In this document: one piece after another, positions 1-7,795 of the stretch
Position numbering within the stretch: the first letter of the stretch is position 1
Layout of the letters: every line of letters starts with the position of its first letter
NCBI GenBank assembly: GCA_023512345.1
Contig: JAILZT010000001.1
Location: 62,001 to 126,000 of the forward strand
Length of the DNA: 64,000 bases
Source of the DNA: Paenibacillus sp.
GTDB taxonomy: Bacteria; Bacillota; Bacilli; Paenibacillales; Paenibacillaceae
Direction of reading: 5' to 3'
Notes under the pieces: model-generated
Told to the model about the DNA's origin: nothing
The model's database searches: none
What the model saw: the letters and a program-made list of their open reading frames with translations, nothing else
Position numbers and translations under genes: made by a program

Positions 1-1428
1 AACTGCCTTTAAATTTTCCTCATGAGAGAAATGCCGATCCCTGTGTGTCTTAATCTGCACTTCATACAGTTCAAGCTGAGATTGAAGGTCATTAAACTCT
101 CTTGTTAATTTATGAGACTCGGTAGCAAGCTCCTCTTCAGAAATCACATCCCGCCGGAACATAATTTTTAACTTGTCCGACTCTTTTCTTTTCTCATCAA
201 TTTGAGATTTGATAAAACCAGCGGTTAATTCCAACTCATCAACAATCTCTTCAACTTGTCCATCTAATCTCTCCATATAGTCTTCCGGATTAGACAATGT
301 CTCCATTACCATATCCCAAATGAACGCTTCAAGCACGTCTGCTCTGATACTTCGTCGAGTTGGGCATCGATCAGTAGTAACCCCGTATATCCTGGGGTTA
401 AGATTAGGACAGCGATAACATCTGTACTTTACTCGAGATCCTGTTACTTTATCATGTCTGCCAGAGTAGGTCGTACCTCCCCATTTACGCCCACAATGAC
501 CACAACGGATTAGGGATTTTAATAAATATTCAAAATGTACATTTCCACCTCGAGTGTAATTCTTAATACGCTGTTGCCGTGCCTGTTCGAATAACTCTTC
601 AGAGATAATCGGCTTGATTTCAACCAGTATCCAATCACTTCTGTCTCGTACTGTATATGTCTTTTTAGGGGCGCCGGTTTGAGTCCGTTGTCCTTTGATC
701 TTCTTCACTTTTCTGCGGTTGTAGTAGTACTTTCCGATATAAATTTCTGAGCAAAGTATCCTACCAATTGAGCTTGCTCCCCAATTTCCGTTAGTGGAAC
801 GTTTTGGCAATACGCCCATGGTAAAAAGCTTGTTCCCTATTTGGCGAATCGTCATTTTGTCGTTTAAATACCAGTCATAGACCTTCCTTACATACTCTGC
901 CTCATGTTGGTTTACAAGGAGCTGTCCTTCTACCCAATCGTAACCAAAGGGAGGGACGCGCATAGGCATAATTTTTTTGTCTTTTTCTACGGCTTTCAGC
1001 CTTCCCCGAACTGTTCTTTTCTTAATAAGCGAAAGCTCATATTGAGCAATGACACTCATCAAGTTAAAAAACAACTGACCTTCGGGTGTGTTCTGGTACT
1101 CGGTATCCACAAAAATCAATTGAACATCACGTGTCTCGAATTCCCGGCACAAGAATAATTTATCTGTTAGATCACGCGACAGACGATCAGGATGGGTGAT
1201 GATGACCCGTTCGACCAAGTGAGCATTAATGGCTTGCCGAAGTTCATTCATTGCTGGCCGATCTACATCCTCTCCGCTAAAACCCTCCTCGCGGAATACT
1301 TTAATGGAATCATGCGGAATGTTCATCTCTTTCGCTCTGCTCATACAGAGTTCAAGTTGGTGATCTAAGCTATGGCCCTCTGCAACTTGCATTCCTGTGG
1401 AGACACGTCCGTATATTGCGGTGTACAT
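1..1428 (-). CDS. Large serine recombinase (partial, 3' end off window)
   Basis: This is a site-specific DNA recombinase of the large serine family, which integrates and excises phages and skin-like elements. I translated 476 residues; the reading frame is still open at base 1. The N-terminal resolvase domain begins MYTAIYGRVST with the nucleophile at Ser10 and has the arginine motif DRLSRD near residue 81. A Recombinase domain follows (about 155-260), then a zinc-ribbon (CGHC near 309, later paired cysteines), then a coiled coil (about 385-470). The start ATG at 1428 is preceded by GGAGGTGG. A LexA-box-like site lies upstream. Because a sigK fragment sits at the other end of this region on the same strand, I infer it is the excisionase/integrase of the sigK-interrupting element. 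The exact attachment sites cannot be seen. Family call is firm; the biological role is inferred. Confidence 0.93.
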   Translation of the reverse strand, partial: MYTAIYGRVSTGMQVAEGHSLDHQLELCMSRAKEMNIPHDSIKVFREEGFSGEDVDRPAMNELRQAINAHLVERVIITHPDRLSRDLTDKLFLCREFETRDVQLIFVDTEYQNTPEGQLFFNLMSVIAQYELSLIKKRTVRGRLKAVEKDKKIMPMRVPPFGYDWVEGQLLVNQHEAEYVRKVYDWYLNDKMTIRQIGNKLFTMGVLPKRSTNGNWGASSIGRILCSEIYIGKYYYNRRKVKKIKGQRTQTGAPKKTYTVRDRSDWILVEIKPIISEELFEQARQQRIKNYTRGGNVHFEYLLKSLIRCGHCGRKWGGTTYSGRHDKVTGSRVKYRCYRCPNLNPRIYGVTTDRCPTRRSIRADVLEAFIWDMVMETLSNPEDYMERLDGQVEEIVDELELTAGFIKSQIDEKRKESDKLKIMFRRDVISEEELATESHKLTREFNDLQSQLELYEVQIKTHRDRHFSHEENLKAV

Positions 1429-1492
1429 ACGTCCACCTCCTTCCCTTGATCATTATTTTTTAGTGAATGACAACTAGCACAATTGCGAATTA

Positions 1493-1506
1493 AGAACATT
1501 TGTTCG
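1493..1506. promoter_or_regulatory. LexA (SOS) box-like operator
   Basis: The sequence AGAACATTTGTTCG matches the Bacillus LexA/DinR box (CGAAC-N4-GTTCG) in both half-sites apart from the first base. It lies 65 bases upstream of the serine recombinase start, close to AT-rich -10-like sequence on the minus strand. Inference: DNA damage may induce the recombinase. Confidence 0.5.
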
Positions 1507-1537
1507 CATTAAATATAGTATCCAATTGCATAGAAAA

Positions 1538-1562
1538 TAAACCGACCAAAGTCAGTCGGTTC
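1538..1562 (-). terminator. Hairpin terminator after small ORF
   Basis: On the minus strand AACCGAC and GTCGGTT form a stem around a short loop, followed by TTATTTT. It overlaps the stop codon of the 46-residue ORF and precedes the recombinase promoter region. Confidence 0.5.
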
Positions 1563-1692
1563 TTAAAATTATTTTTAAGATATAATCAATAACTATGTTT
1601 TGGTTTAATCGAGCCTTTAGATAATGGGCACTCTCACTTGGTTCAGCGAATTTCACCTTACTCTGAGACGAACAATCTGATTTTTTCGCCAT
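1552..1692 (-). CDS. Small hypothetical protein (46 aa)
   Basis: An ORF with ATG at 1692 is preceded by AAGGGGAGGGTTG, a good ribosome binding site, and ends in a hairpin. It encodes a basic, Ser-rich N-terminus (MAKKSDCSSQ) and an Ile/Leu-rich C-terminus. I do not recognise the family. It lies between a second tiny ORF and the serine recombinase, a position where mobile elements often keep small accessory or excision-factor genes; that role is only a suggestion. Confidence 0.45.
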   Translation of the reverse strand: MAKKSDCSSQSKVKFAEPSESAHYLKARLNQNIVIDYILKIILRTD

Positions 1693-1721
1693 CAACCCTC
1701 CCCTTATTTCTTAAATGACCA

Positions 1722-1868
1722 TTATGGATTTTGTCCACGATAAGGATTTTCTTTAAATTCATTGGATTGCCTAGGGATATCTTCATCGAGTTTTTCTTCA
1801 TCCTTCATCATCTGTTCTAGTAGTTCAAGAGCCTTCTTCCTGTTCTCTTCGATCTTCTTCATTTGCAT
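1722..1868 (-). CDS. Small charged helical protein (48 aa)
   Basis: The ATG at 1868 follows AGGAGG by a short T-tract. The product is highly charged and predicted helical (MQMKKIEENRKKALELLEQM then acidic residues). Its ribosome binding site is inside the 3' arm of a strong hairpin (1874-1905), so translation or transcription may be conditional. No family is recognised. It lies downstream of the 307-residue gene on the same strand and upstream of the 46-aa ORF and recombinase. Confidence 0.5.
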   Translation of the reverse strand: MQMKKIEENRKKALELLEQMMKDEEKLDEDIPRQSNEFKENPYRGQNP

Positions 1869-1873
1869 AAAAA

Positions 1874-1905
1874 AAACCTCCTGATGTTTTTACATCAGAA
1901 GGTTT
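1874..1905 (-). terminator. Terminator-like hairpin that contains an RBS
   Basis: Bases 1892-1905 pair with 1874-1887 in a 14-bp stem (one G-T wobble) with a 4-base loop, followed on the minus strand by a T-tract. The 3' arm carries AGGAGG, the ribosome binding site of the 48-aa ORF. It can act as terminator of the 307-aa gene and as a sequestering structure for the small ORF. Confidence 0.7.
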
Positions 1906-2017
1906 GACTCAATTTTCATTGTTAATATCCCCTACCCCATCTATAGGGTAATGTTTATTAGTTAAAAAATTTAACCCAAAATAATTTTTCAAATAAAATA
2001 CATAAACACCCCTCATT

Positions 2018-2941
2018 TTAAATGTAATACACGCTTGTTAATTTTTTGATTTCTTCTTCAAATCGCTTAACAGCTGCAGTTGGCTTCAATGACCCTACAA
2101 TACAAATCTTAGTCCTTCCTCTACTTAAAATAGACGGTGCATAGTAATAGAACAATGGATTCAAGGATGTTAATTTATTCATTAAATCACTCAAAAAAAA
2201 TTTAATTTGAGAGGTAAGAACACTAAACCTAAATTCATAGAAGCCTCGGTAAGTATGAAAATTCAAATACATATCATCATTATCTATACGTAGAATACAT
2301 GCATTAATGCTTCTTTTACATCGTGGATTATCTTTAAACAATTCTGTTGCTTTTTTTATGAATTGTGTTGTCATGATGTGTAGTTCTTCGACTTCAATTT
2401 TGGGAACCTGTAAGAGATAGTACTCATTTAAGTTTTCTTGTTTTCCTATTGATGAAGGTAGCCCTTCGTAATTAAAAACAAGTGGTAATTCTAAAAAAAG
2501 AGAAACAGTTGTCCTCAAGTGCATGGAGTCAAGTGAGTTTTTTCTTTTTTTATTTTCATGTCCATAACCAAGTGCTCGATCTAGCCTTGTATTAGTAGCA
2601 GGAATACCAAAATTGTCAAAATTTAATTTAATGTCCTCGTTAATTAAATCCCACATTAGTTTGCAAATATATAACCGATCTTCCGGCTTAATTGATAACA
2701 TTACATTATTCAGTTTCTCATTATTTTTGAAAAAATAACTTCGTACGTCATCTTTTTTTAAATCTTTAATATTTTGAATAAACGAATCGCCACTAGAAGT
2801 AGTACCATTGTTCACTCGTGAATCTTCAAAAAAACCATTCTTAATACCGAGTGGGTTTAGTAAGCGTTCAACATATTCATCAATTTTCTTGTACTCAGTG
2901 TCATTTAGTCCGATTATTGGCTTGTTGTCCACATTAATCAC
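2018..2941 (-). CDS. Hypothetical protein (307 aa)
   Basis: Soluble protein with no signal peptide or membrane segment, rich in Lys, Asn and Phe, in the AT-rich mobile region. I do not recognise the family and see no convincing nuclease, NTPase or HTH motif. Two starts are possible: GTG at 2941, or GTG at 2932, which sits at better distance from AGGTG. A terminator-like hairpin lies about 110 bases after its stop. Given its place inside the recombinase-bearing element it is probably cargo; function unknown. Confidence 0.7.
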   Translation of the reverse strand: MINVDNKPIIGLNDTEYKKIDEYVERLLNPLGIKNGFFEDSRVNNGTTSSGDSFIQNIKDLKKDDVRSYFFKNNEKLNNVMLSIKPEDRLYICKLMWDLINEDIKLNFDNFGIPATNTRLDRALGYGHENKKRKNSLDSMHLRTTVSLFLELPLVFNYEGLPSSIGKQENLNEYYLLQVPKIEVEELHIMTTQFIKKATELFKDNPRCKRSINACILRIDNDDMYLNFHTYRGFYEFRFSVLTSQIKFFLSDLMNKLTSLNPLFYYYAPSILSRGRTKICIVGSLKPTAAVKRFEEEIKKLTSVYYI

Positions 2942-3125
2942 CTACAATTATTATCTACATTTTTCAAATTAATGCTTTATTGACCCTCTATATGGGGTTA
3001 GAAATCTTCAATAATGATCACGAATCCAATAGATATCAAGATCCCTAAATTTGGATAGCCTTGTAAGCAAGGTTTCCGGTAAGTTCCTTATTTGTCTTGC
3101 TAGAATAAGTAATAAATAGTGAAAT

Positions 3126-3162
3126 AAAAAAAGCAATCATTCTCGAATTTGAGAATGATTGC
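3126..3162 (-). terminator. Strong minus-strand intrinsic terminator without an obvious gene
   Basis: Bases 3133-3144 and 3151-3162 form a perfect 12-bp stem with a 6-base loop, followed on the minus strand by seven T. Upstream on that strand (3163-3695) I find no coding frame, so the transcript it ends is either a non-coding RNA or a gene separated by the recombinase trio. Confidence 0.75.
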
Positions 3163-3695
3163 CTCTATTGGTTATCACGCTATGATGATAGCTGTTTAAC
3201 TTCCCGTCTCTCCTTGTGTACAGGGCGTATCCTACAAATCAAAGTAGATTAACACCAATTTACCATACCTGCGTGTTCTAATTACCACTCAAGGTTATAA
3301 AGCATAATTTCCCAAAAAACCCAGTTCAAATAAACTAAGTAATTTACTACACCATTAACCCTTTACGCATAAAGTGTTTATTGTTATTTCTTCATCCATC
3401 AAAAGCTTTAACCCTTTAAAGGACAAAGTTATTTATATTATAAAAGAAATTTTACGGTAACTATGGATAAAAATGGTAAATAATTCAGTCATCTTCCTTA
3501 TCCATGATTCGTCAATAAAACTCAATGCCTTCAGCTTTTTATTCCGCAATTAAGCGGCATCCACTCCGCGTTATCAAAAGGAGCTACACGGAAAATTTTA
3601 GTTAATTGTATTGTTTCCAGTTTACAGTAGAAAACGGACTCTATCAAGTATAAATAACTATCAACTTTACAATACTAGTCTTGAGGTGAATTTAA
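3163..3695. other. Non-coding region before recombinase trio, with short repeats
   Basis: No supported gene. It contains two imperfect direct copies of a TTAACCCTTTA...AAAGT motif at 3355-3387 and 3408-3441, a small CCGC/GCGG hairpin at 3543-3556, and GTTATCAAAA at 3570-3579, which recurs inverted at 7069-7078 beyond the trio. These are candidates for recombinase binding sites or element ends. Confidence 0.4.
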
Positions 3696-4829
3696 ATGAT
3701 TGCAAAGAAAAAGACGCAGATTAGACCTGAACGACTTTCAACGGATGAACTCGAAAAAAAACGAGTTAGGTTTAATACTCTTCAAACCATTATTGCAAGT
3801 ACTGTAAGGGATCAAGAATTGGCCAATACACTCATATCCGAGATCGAAAGTCATATCAGGTATCGAAATGAAAAAAGAACCTACAATCGTATGCAAACTA
3901 GTTGCCCAGAATTGATCAAAGCCTTCAAGAATCACTATGCAAAACGATATGCCATAACCACTCTTAAAAATCACTCAGTTCATATTGGTAAATTTATCGG
4001 TTACTTGCAAAAGAACTATTCTTATCTTCATTTAAAAAATTCAAAAGACTGTAAAAATATCACAAAAAGTATGGTGATTTCATATGAAGAATATCAGGTT
4101 GATCGTATGAATCAAGGATTAATTCAAAAAAGTACTTTGAATCAAATGCTTTGTTCGGTAAAAATATTTCTGGACATGCTCTCTAAAGAAAAAATCATAC
4201 ACATTAGATATTTCGTCAGGCCAGCCCTTCGAGCAAATGGTAAACGTTCAAATGAGTATGTCAATTTGGATGAAGTTCTGGCGTTGCTAGAAAGTATAGG
4301 AAAAAGCAAAAGTAATATAAAATTAAAAGATATGAGTATTATTATGCTGATCATGGAGCTTGGATGCCGGCCGATTGAAGTGGCCAATCTTAAACTTGAG
4401 GACATCCGGTTTACGGATCGCCTCATCACCCTTAAATCAGTCAAGTCTAAAACAAGAACACTAAAAATAAGCAAAGACTTGGCAGAAATAATTAGGGAGT
4501 ACGTAATAAAGTGGCGTTCAGCTTATGAATGTGACCATGGCATGCTTTTTGTTAATCAAGGCGGCAACTCAACCTCTTCCCTATACATTTCTTGTATGTT
4601 TCGTAAACGAAACTTGCAATGTTTTAAAGAAATACGACTTACCGCTAAAGCATTAAGGCACACCTACGCCACCAATGCTCTTGATAATGAAAACGATTTT
4701 GACCAAGTGTCTGAATCATTGGGACATAAACATCGTCGTTCAACAGAATGGTATATACACCGGAGTGTCACTCGTATGCTTGCACGAACCCTCCCACATA
4801 ATCCATTAACTCAATTCGAGGAGGTGTGA
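3696..4829 (+). CDS. Tyrosine recombinase, first gene of trio (RitA-like)
   Basis: Phage-integrase-family site-specific recombinase of 377 residues. The N-terminal SAM-like core-binding domain is followed by a catalytic domain with the first Arg in GCRPIEV (about 223), the second Arg/His in ALRHTYAT (about 320) and a C-terminal GH...STEWY tyrosine near 352. The usual HxLRHT histidine is replaced by lysine (AKALRHT), a departure from its two neighbours. ATG is preceded by GAGGTG. It ends 3 bases before the next gene, whose RBS lies in its 3' end. Three adjacent tyrosine recombinases are the hallmark of RIT (recombinase in trio) elements; RitA is the corresponding position. Confidence 0.9.
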   Translation: MIAKKKTQIRPERLSTDELEKKRVRFNTLQTIIASTVRDQELANTLISEIESHIRYRNEKRTYNRMQTSCPELIKAFKNHYAKRYAITTLKNHSVHIGKFIGYLQKNYSYLHLKNSKDCKNITKSMVISYEEYQVDRMNQGLIQKSTLNQMLCSVKIFLDMLSKEKIIHIRYFVRPALRANGKRSNEYVNLDEVLALLESIGKSKSNIKLKDMSIIMLIMELGCRPIEVANLKLEDIRFTDRLITLKSVKSKTRTLKISKDLAEIIREYVIKWRSAYECDHGMLFVNQGGNSTSSLYISCMFRKRNLQCFKEIRLTAKALRHTYATNALDNENDFDQVSESLGHKHRRSTEWYIHRSVTRMLARTLPHNPLTQFEEV

Positions 4830-4832
4830 TAA

Positions 4833-5897
4833 ATGGCTTTTGAATATCAAGTTGACATTACCCCTGAGCAAATATGCGACCTTTATGATATTGATATTCA
4901 TGACTTTTTAAATCTTGTTGAGGGTAAAAAGATAGCTGATCAAGATGAAAAGACAATATTATTCGTTATAGAGGATTATATTCATTCCCTTGAAAGAAAC
5001 GAGTCAAAATCGAAGCTGACAATAAATCTCTACATTACAATTCTTCGGGCCTTCGGAAGGTTTATTATGAACAAGGATTCCGGATGCCTCATGTCGGGTT
5101 TAACGGAAGGGCTTTTCATTGACTTTGTTCAATCATGTAAACCGAGGAAATCAAAAAGTCTTACCGCAAGAACTTACAATACGTATCGAGCCATCATCAG
5201 AAAATTGATGGAATTCGCTCTAACCAAAGACTATTTAAGTAAAGATTTACGCCACACAATCGAAGTGAAAAGAGGAGAAATTCTCCCCCACTATTTACCT
5301 GACGAGCTGGTTCCTTTGGTTCTTAAAGAGGCAAAAAAAACAAATTGGCCTTTTTTAAACTTCGCTCTAATCTACTTCATGCTAGGGACAGGCTGCCGTG
5401 TTAGCGAAGTTGCAAGCATGAGAATCTGTGATTTTAGAATTAATGAAGACATAATATTTGTTCGTGCAGGAAAGGGGCAGAAAGAACGCTTTGTTCCCAT
5501 GTATCCCGAAGTCAAGATAGTGATCTTAGACTTTTTGAAAAGAACCGGTGTCTATGAGTGGGATCTGCGTAATCAGTCTCCACTTTTTTCAAAACGATGC
5601 TTAGAAAATCGTGAATTCTTAAAAATCAATAATATCCAATATATGATTACAAAAATATATGAAAAGCTAAATGTTAAAGGTTTATATACAGTACACAGTT
5701 TACGTCATACTTTTGCTTACAATTCTTTGAAAGTTGGAATGGCCATTCATGACATTCAAGAAGTTCTCGGACACAGTAACATAGAGACTACAAGAATCTA
5801 TACCAAACGAAGACCAGCAGACTTGAAAGATTCTGTGAATCGTTACCCATTTCCTCTTGAAAAACTCGTAGCTCATATCGTAGGCATTGGAGGATAA
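4833..5897 (+). CDS. Tyrosine recombinase, second gene of trio (RitB-like)
   Basis: A 354-residue integrase-family recombinase. The catalytic set is complete: Arg in GCRVSEV (about 187), Lys in the AGKGQKER beta hairpin, HSLRHTFA near 288, LGHSNIETT and the nucleophile Tyr in RIYT near 322. The start ATG follows GGAGGTG with good spacing. It is spaced three bases from both neighbours, so the trio is translated as one unit. As in other RIT elements the three proteins probably act as a complex for movement of the element; the target site is unknown. Confidence 0.92.
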   Translation: MAFEYQVDITPEQICDLYDIDIHDFLNLVEGKKIADQDEKTILFVIEDYIHSLERNESKSKLTINLYITILRAFGRFIMNKDSGCLMSGLTEGLFIDFVQSCKPRKSKSLTARTYNTYRAIIRKLMEFALTKDYLSKDLRHTIEVKRGEILPHYLPDELVPLVLKEAKKTNWPFLNFALIYFMLGTGCRVSEVASMRICDFRINEDIIFVRAGKGQKERFVPMYPEVKIVILDFLKRTGVYEWDLRNQSPLFSKRCLENREFLKINNIQYMITKIYEKLNVKGLYTVHSLRHTFAYNSLKVGMAIHDIQEVLGHSNIETTRIYTKRRPADLKDSVNRYPFPLEKLVAHIVGIGG

Positions 5898-5900
5898 TCC

Positions 5901-6899
5901 ATGATCAATTTTCACGAGGAAATTTACAATTTCAAACGAATGAATAAGCTGTCGCCAGGTAGAATAAGAGACTATGTAAAAGCGCTCTATAAATTTTGTG
6001 ATTTCCTGGCCTGTGAATTGGTTGTTCAACCAAATGAAGTATGTCTTGACCGAATCTACACATTAAAAAACGGTGAACGAATTATTGCCTACAAGCCTCT
6101 CGATGCAAAACTTATTGACAATTACCTTTATGCACAAGTTAACAATGGATTCAAAGTTTTAGAACTAACAACGCATGCTCTTAAAAAGTTTATCAGGTTT
6201 TTGTCGGATAACCGGAATTTTCCGGAGGTTGTCCCAAATATGACATTCAAACTAAACGATTATAACCCTGCTGCTAAACCAATACGTATCCTTAGCCGGC
6301 ATGAAATGCTACGATTTCTGCATTGCTTGGTATCTAACAGTGATAATTATGTGCGAGATACTGTATTATTCGCCTTGCTATTAACAACAGGTTGTAGGGT
6401 TTCTGAAATCACGAATTTAAAGATCTCAGAGATAAACTTTGATGATGAGATGATTACTCTTCTTGAGACAAAGACTAAAAAGCAAAGAGTCTTAGTGCTA
6501 CGTCCAGGTTTTGGCGCAGTGTTGCGGAAATTCTGCTCGATATATGAACTAGGGAAAGATAACTGGTTATTCCCCAAGGAGAATAACCAAAAGCCCATAT
6601 CTAGACAGTATGTGAGTAAACTCTTTAAAAAGTATGTGAATCTAGCCATGTTGCCCGATGTACGACTTCACAGTCTGCGCCATGCTTTTGCAACTCACAT
6701 GAGGGATCAAGGTGTCGATCTCTTAACGATTATGGAACTGCTCGGGCATGAAAAACTTCAAACTACATTGCAGTATACGCAATCCCACTATACACGGAAT
6801 GCTGGTATTAAAATTAAGGAGCATGATGAGTTTTATCGGAAGTTTCGATCTCGAAAACAAAACCGCCCTTTACCTTCTGTATTACTTGATTCGATTTAA
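5901..6899 (+). CDS. Tyrosine recombinase, third gene of trio (RitC-like)
   Basis: A 332-residue integrase-family recombinase with the full catalytic set: Arg in GCRVSEI (about 164), Lys in the TKTKKQR hairpin, HSLRHAFAT near 257, LGHEKLQTT and Tyr in LQYT near 291. ATG follows GGAGG by seven bases, three bases after the second gene. It most resembles XerD-type catalytic domains. It is the last gene of the trio; the next genes are on the opposite strand. Confidence 0.92.
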   Translation: MINFHEEIYNFKRMNKLSPGRIRDYVKALYKFCDFLACELVVQPNEVCLDRIYTLKNGERIIAYKPLDAKLIDNYLYAQVNNGFKVLELTTHALKKFIRFLSDNRNFPEVVPNMTFKLNDYNPAAKPIRILSRHEMLRFLHCLVSNSDNYVRDTVLFALLLTTGCRVSEITNLKISEINFDDEMITLLETKTKKQRVLVLRPGFGAVLRKFCSIYELGKDNWLFPKENNQKPISRQYVSKLFKKYVNLAMLPDVRLHSLRHAFATHMRDQGVDLLTIMELLGHEKLQTTLQYTQSHYTRNAGIKIKEHDEFYRKFRSRKQNRPLPSVLLDSI

Positions 6900-7083
6900 T
6901 GCCTGCCTCTTCAGCATAACTCTTACTCAGTTAACTGCTGCGTAATAGGTTACCCTTAAAAATCTATGAACCCACAAAAAACCGACTTTAATTAATCAGA
7001 ATGCATTACATTTCCCTGGAACTCTGCAATGGATGAGTACAATTAGAGAATACCTATTGTTACCCTGTTTTTGATAACAGTGA

Positions 7084-7115
7084 AAAGGAGGTCAGTTGAA
7101 CTACTGACCTCCTTT
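7084..7115. terminator. Perfect hairpin terminator
   Basis: Bases 7084-7096 and 7103-7115 form a perfect 13-bp stem; the stop codon of the minus-strand GIY-YIG gene lies in the loop. T-rich flanks on both strands mean it can end both the recombinase trio and the convergent gene. Confidence 0.75.
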
Positions 7116-7700
7116 CGTCTTATTATCGACACTATGTGTACTATTACTCATAATCAAGTCTATCCATTCTTTATGTTCCTTCCAGCCGTTTAAGACACGT
7201 ATTCCTTGGTATGCGAGTTTTTTCACCCAATCTGTTTCTGACCGAAGTGAATCTGTTTTGGTGGACTGGATATCAACGATCTGAAACTCTGGTTCAAGAC
7301 CGTCCATCTGAATGCTGGAAATCGTCCTTTTATAGGCTTTATATATATGCGAATCTTTTAAGTGGTTACTTTTCCTGTGTTCCATGTTAAGAGTTTGTCC
7401 TACATAAAAAGGTATCTCTGTCCGAGGATCAATAATAAGATAAGTAAAGTATGGCCCTGTTTGCTCAGCTTCTACAAGGGAAGGCTGAACTTGACTAGCA
7501 TATTCACTAATAAAATGATAGATCGGACTAATTAATTCCGGAGACATTTGCTCCCACCATATCTCGGCTATTTCAATCTTTGAAAACGACTTATATACTG
7601 CCCCTTTATATCCTTCTACCTGTTGTTTGGCTCCTCCTTCCCATTTATCAAAAATTCCTGTTTGTCTCCCTTTAACAACGACATAAAATTTAGTTTTCAT
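7101..7700 (-). CDS. Hybrid-binding domain / GIY-YIG nuclease fusion
   Basis: A 199-residue protein with two domains. Residues 1-45 (KFYVVVKGRQTGIFDKW ... GAVYKSF) match the viroplasmin/RNase H1 N-terminal hybrid-binding domain, which grips RNA-DNA duplexes. Residues about 80-170 are a GIY-YIG nuclease: FTYLIID ... FYVGQT, Arg in MEHRKSNH, and a Glu near SETDWV. In RNase H1 the same N-terminal domain precedes an RNase H fold, so here a nuclease of another fold has been put behind it. I infer a nuclease aimed at RNA-DNA hybrids such as R-loops or replication intermediates. It ends in a hairpin and lies 95 bases downstream of the DUF4238 gene on the same strand, in a defence-rich stretch. Domain calls are from motif recognition only. 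Confidence 0.8.
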   Translation of the reverse strand: MKTKFYVVVKGRQTGIFDKWEGGAKQQVEGYKGAVYKSFSKIEIAEIWWEQMSPELISPIYHFISEYASQVQPSLVEAEQTGPYFTYLIIDPRTEIPFYVGQTLNMEHRKSNHLKDSHIYKAYKRTISSIQMDGLEPEFQIVDIQSTKTDSLRSETDWVKKLAYQGIRVLNGWKEHKEWIDLIMSNSTHSVDNKTKGGQ

Positions 7701-7795
7701 AAGAACCTCACTTAAAAATCAAATATATCTGAGACATAGATCTTATAAACTACCAAAAACATCATTCCTGTAAGAATTAATAATTCCCTTGTTTA

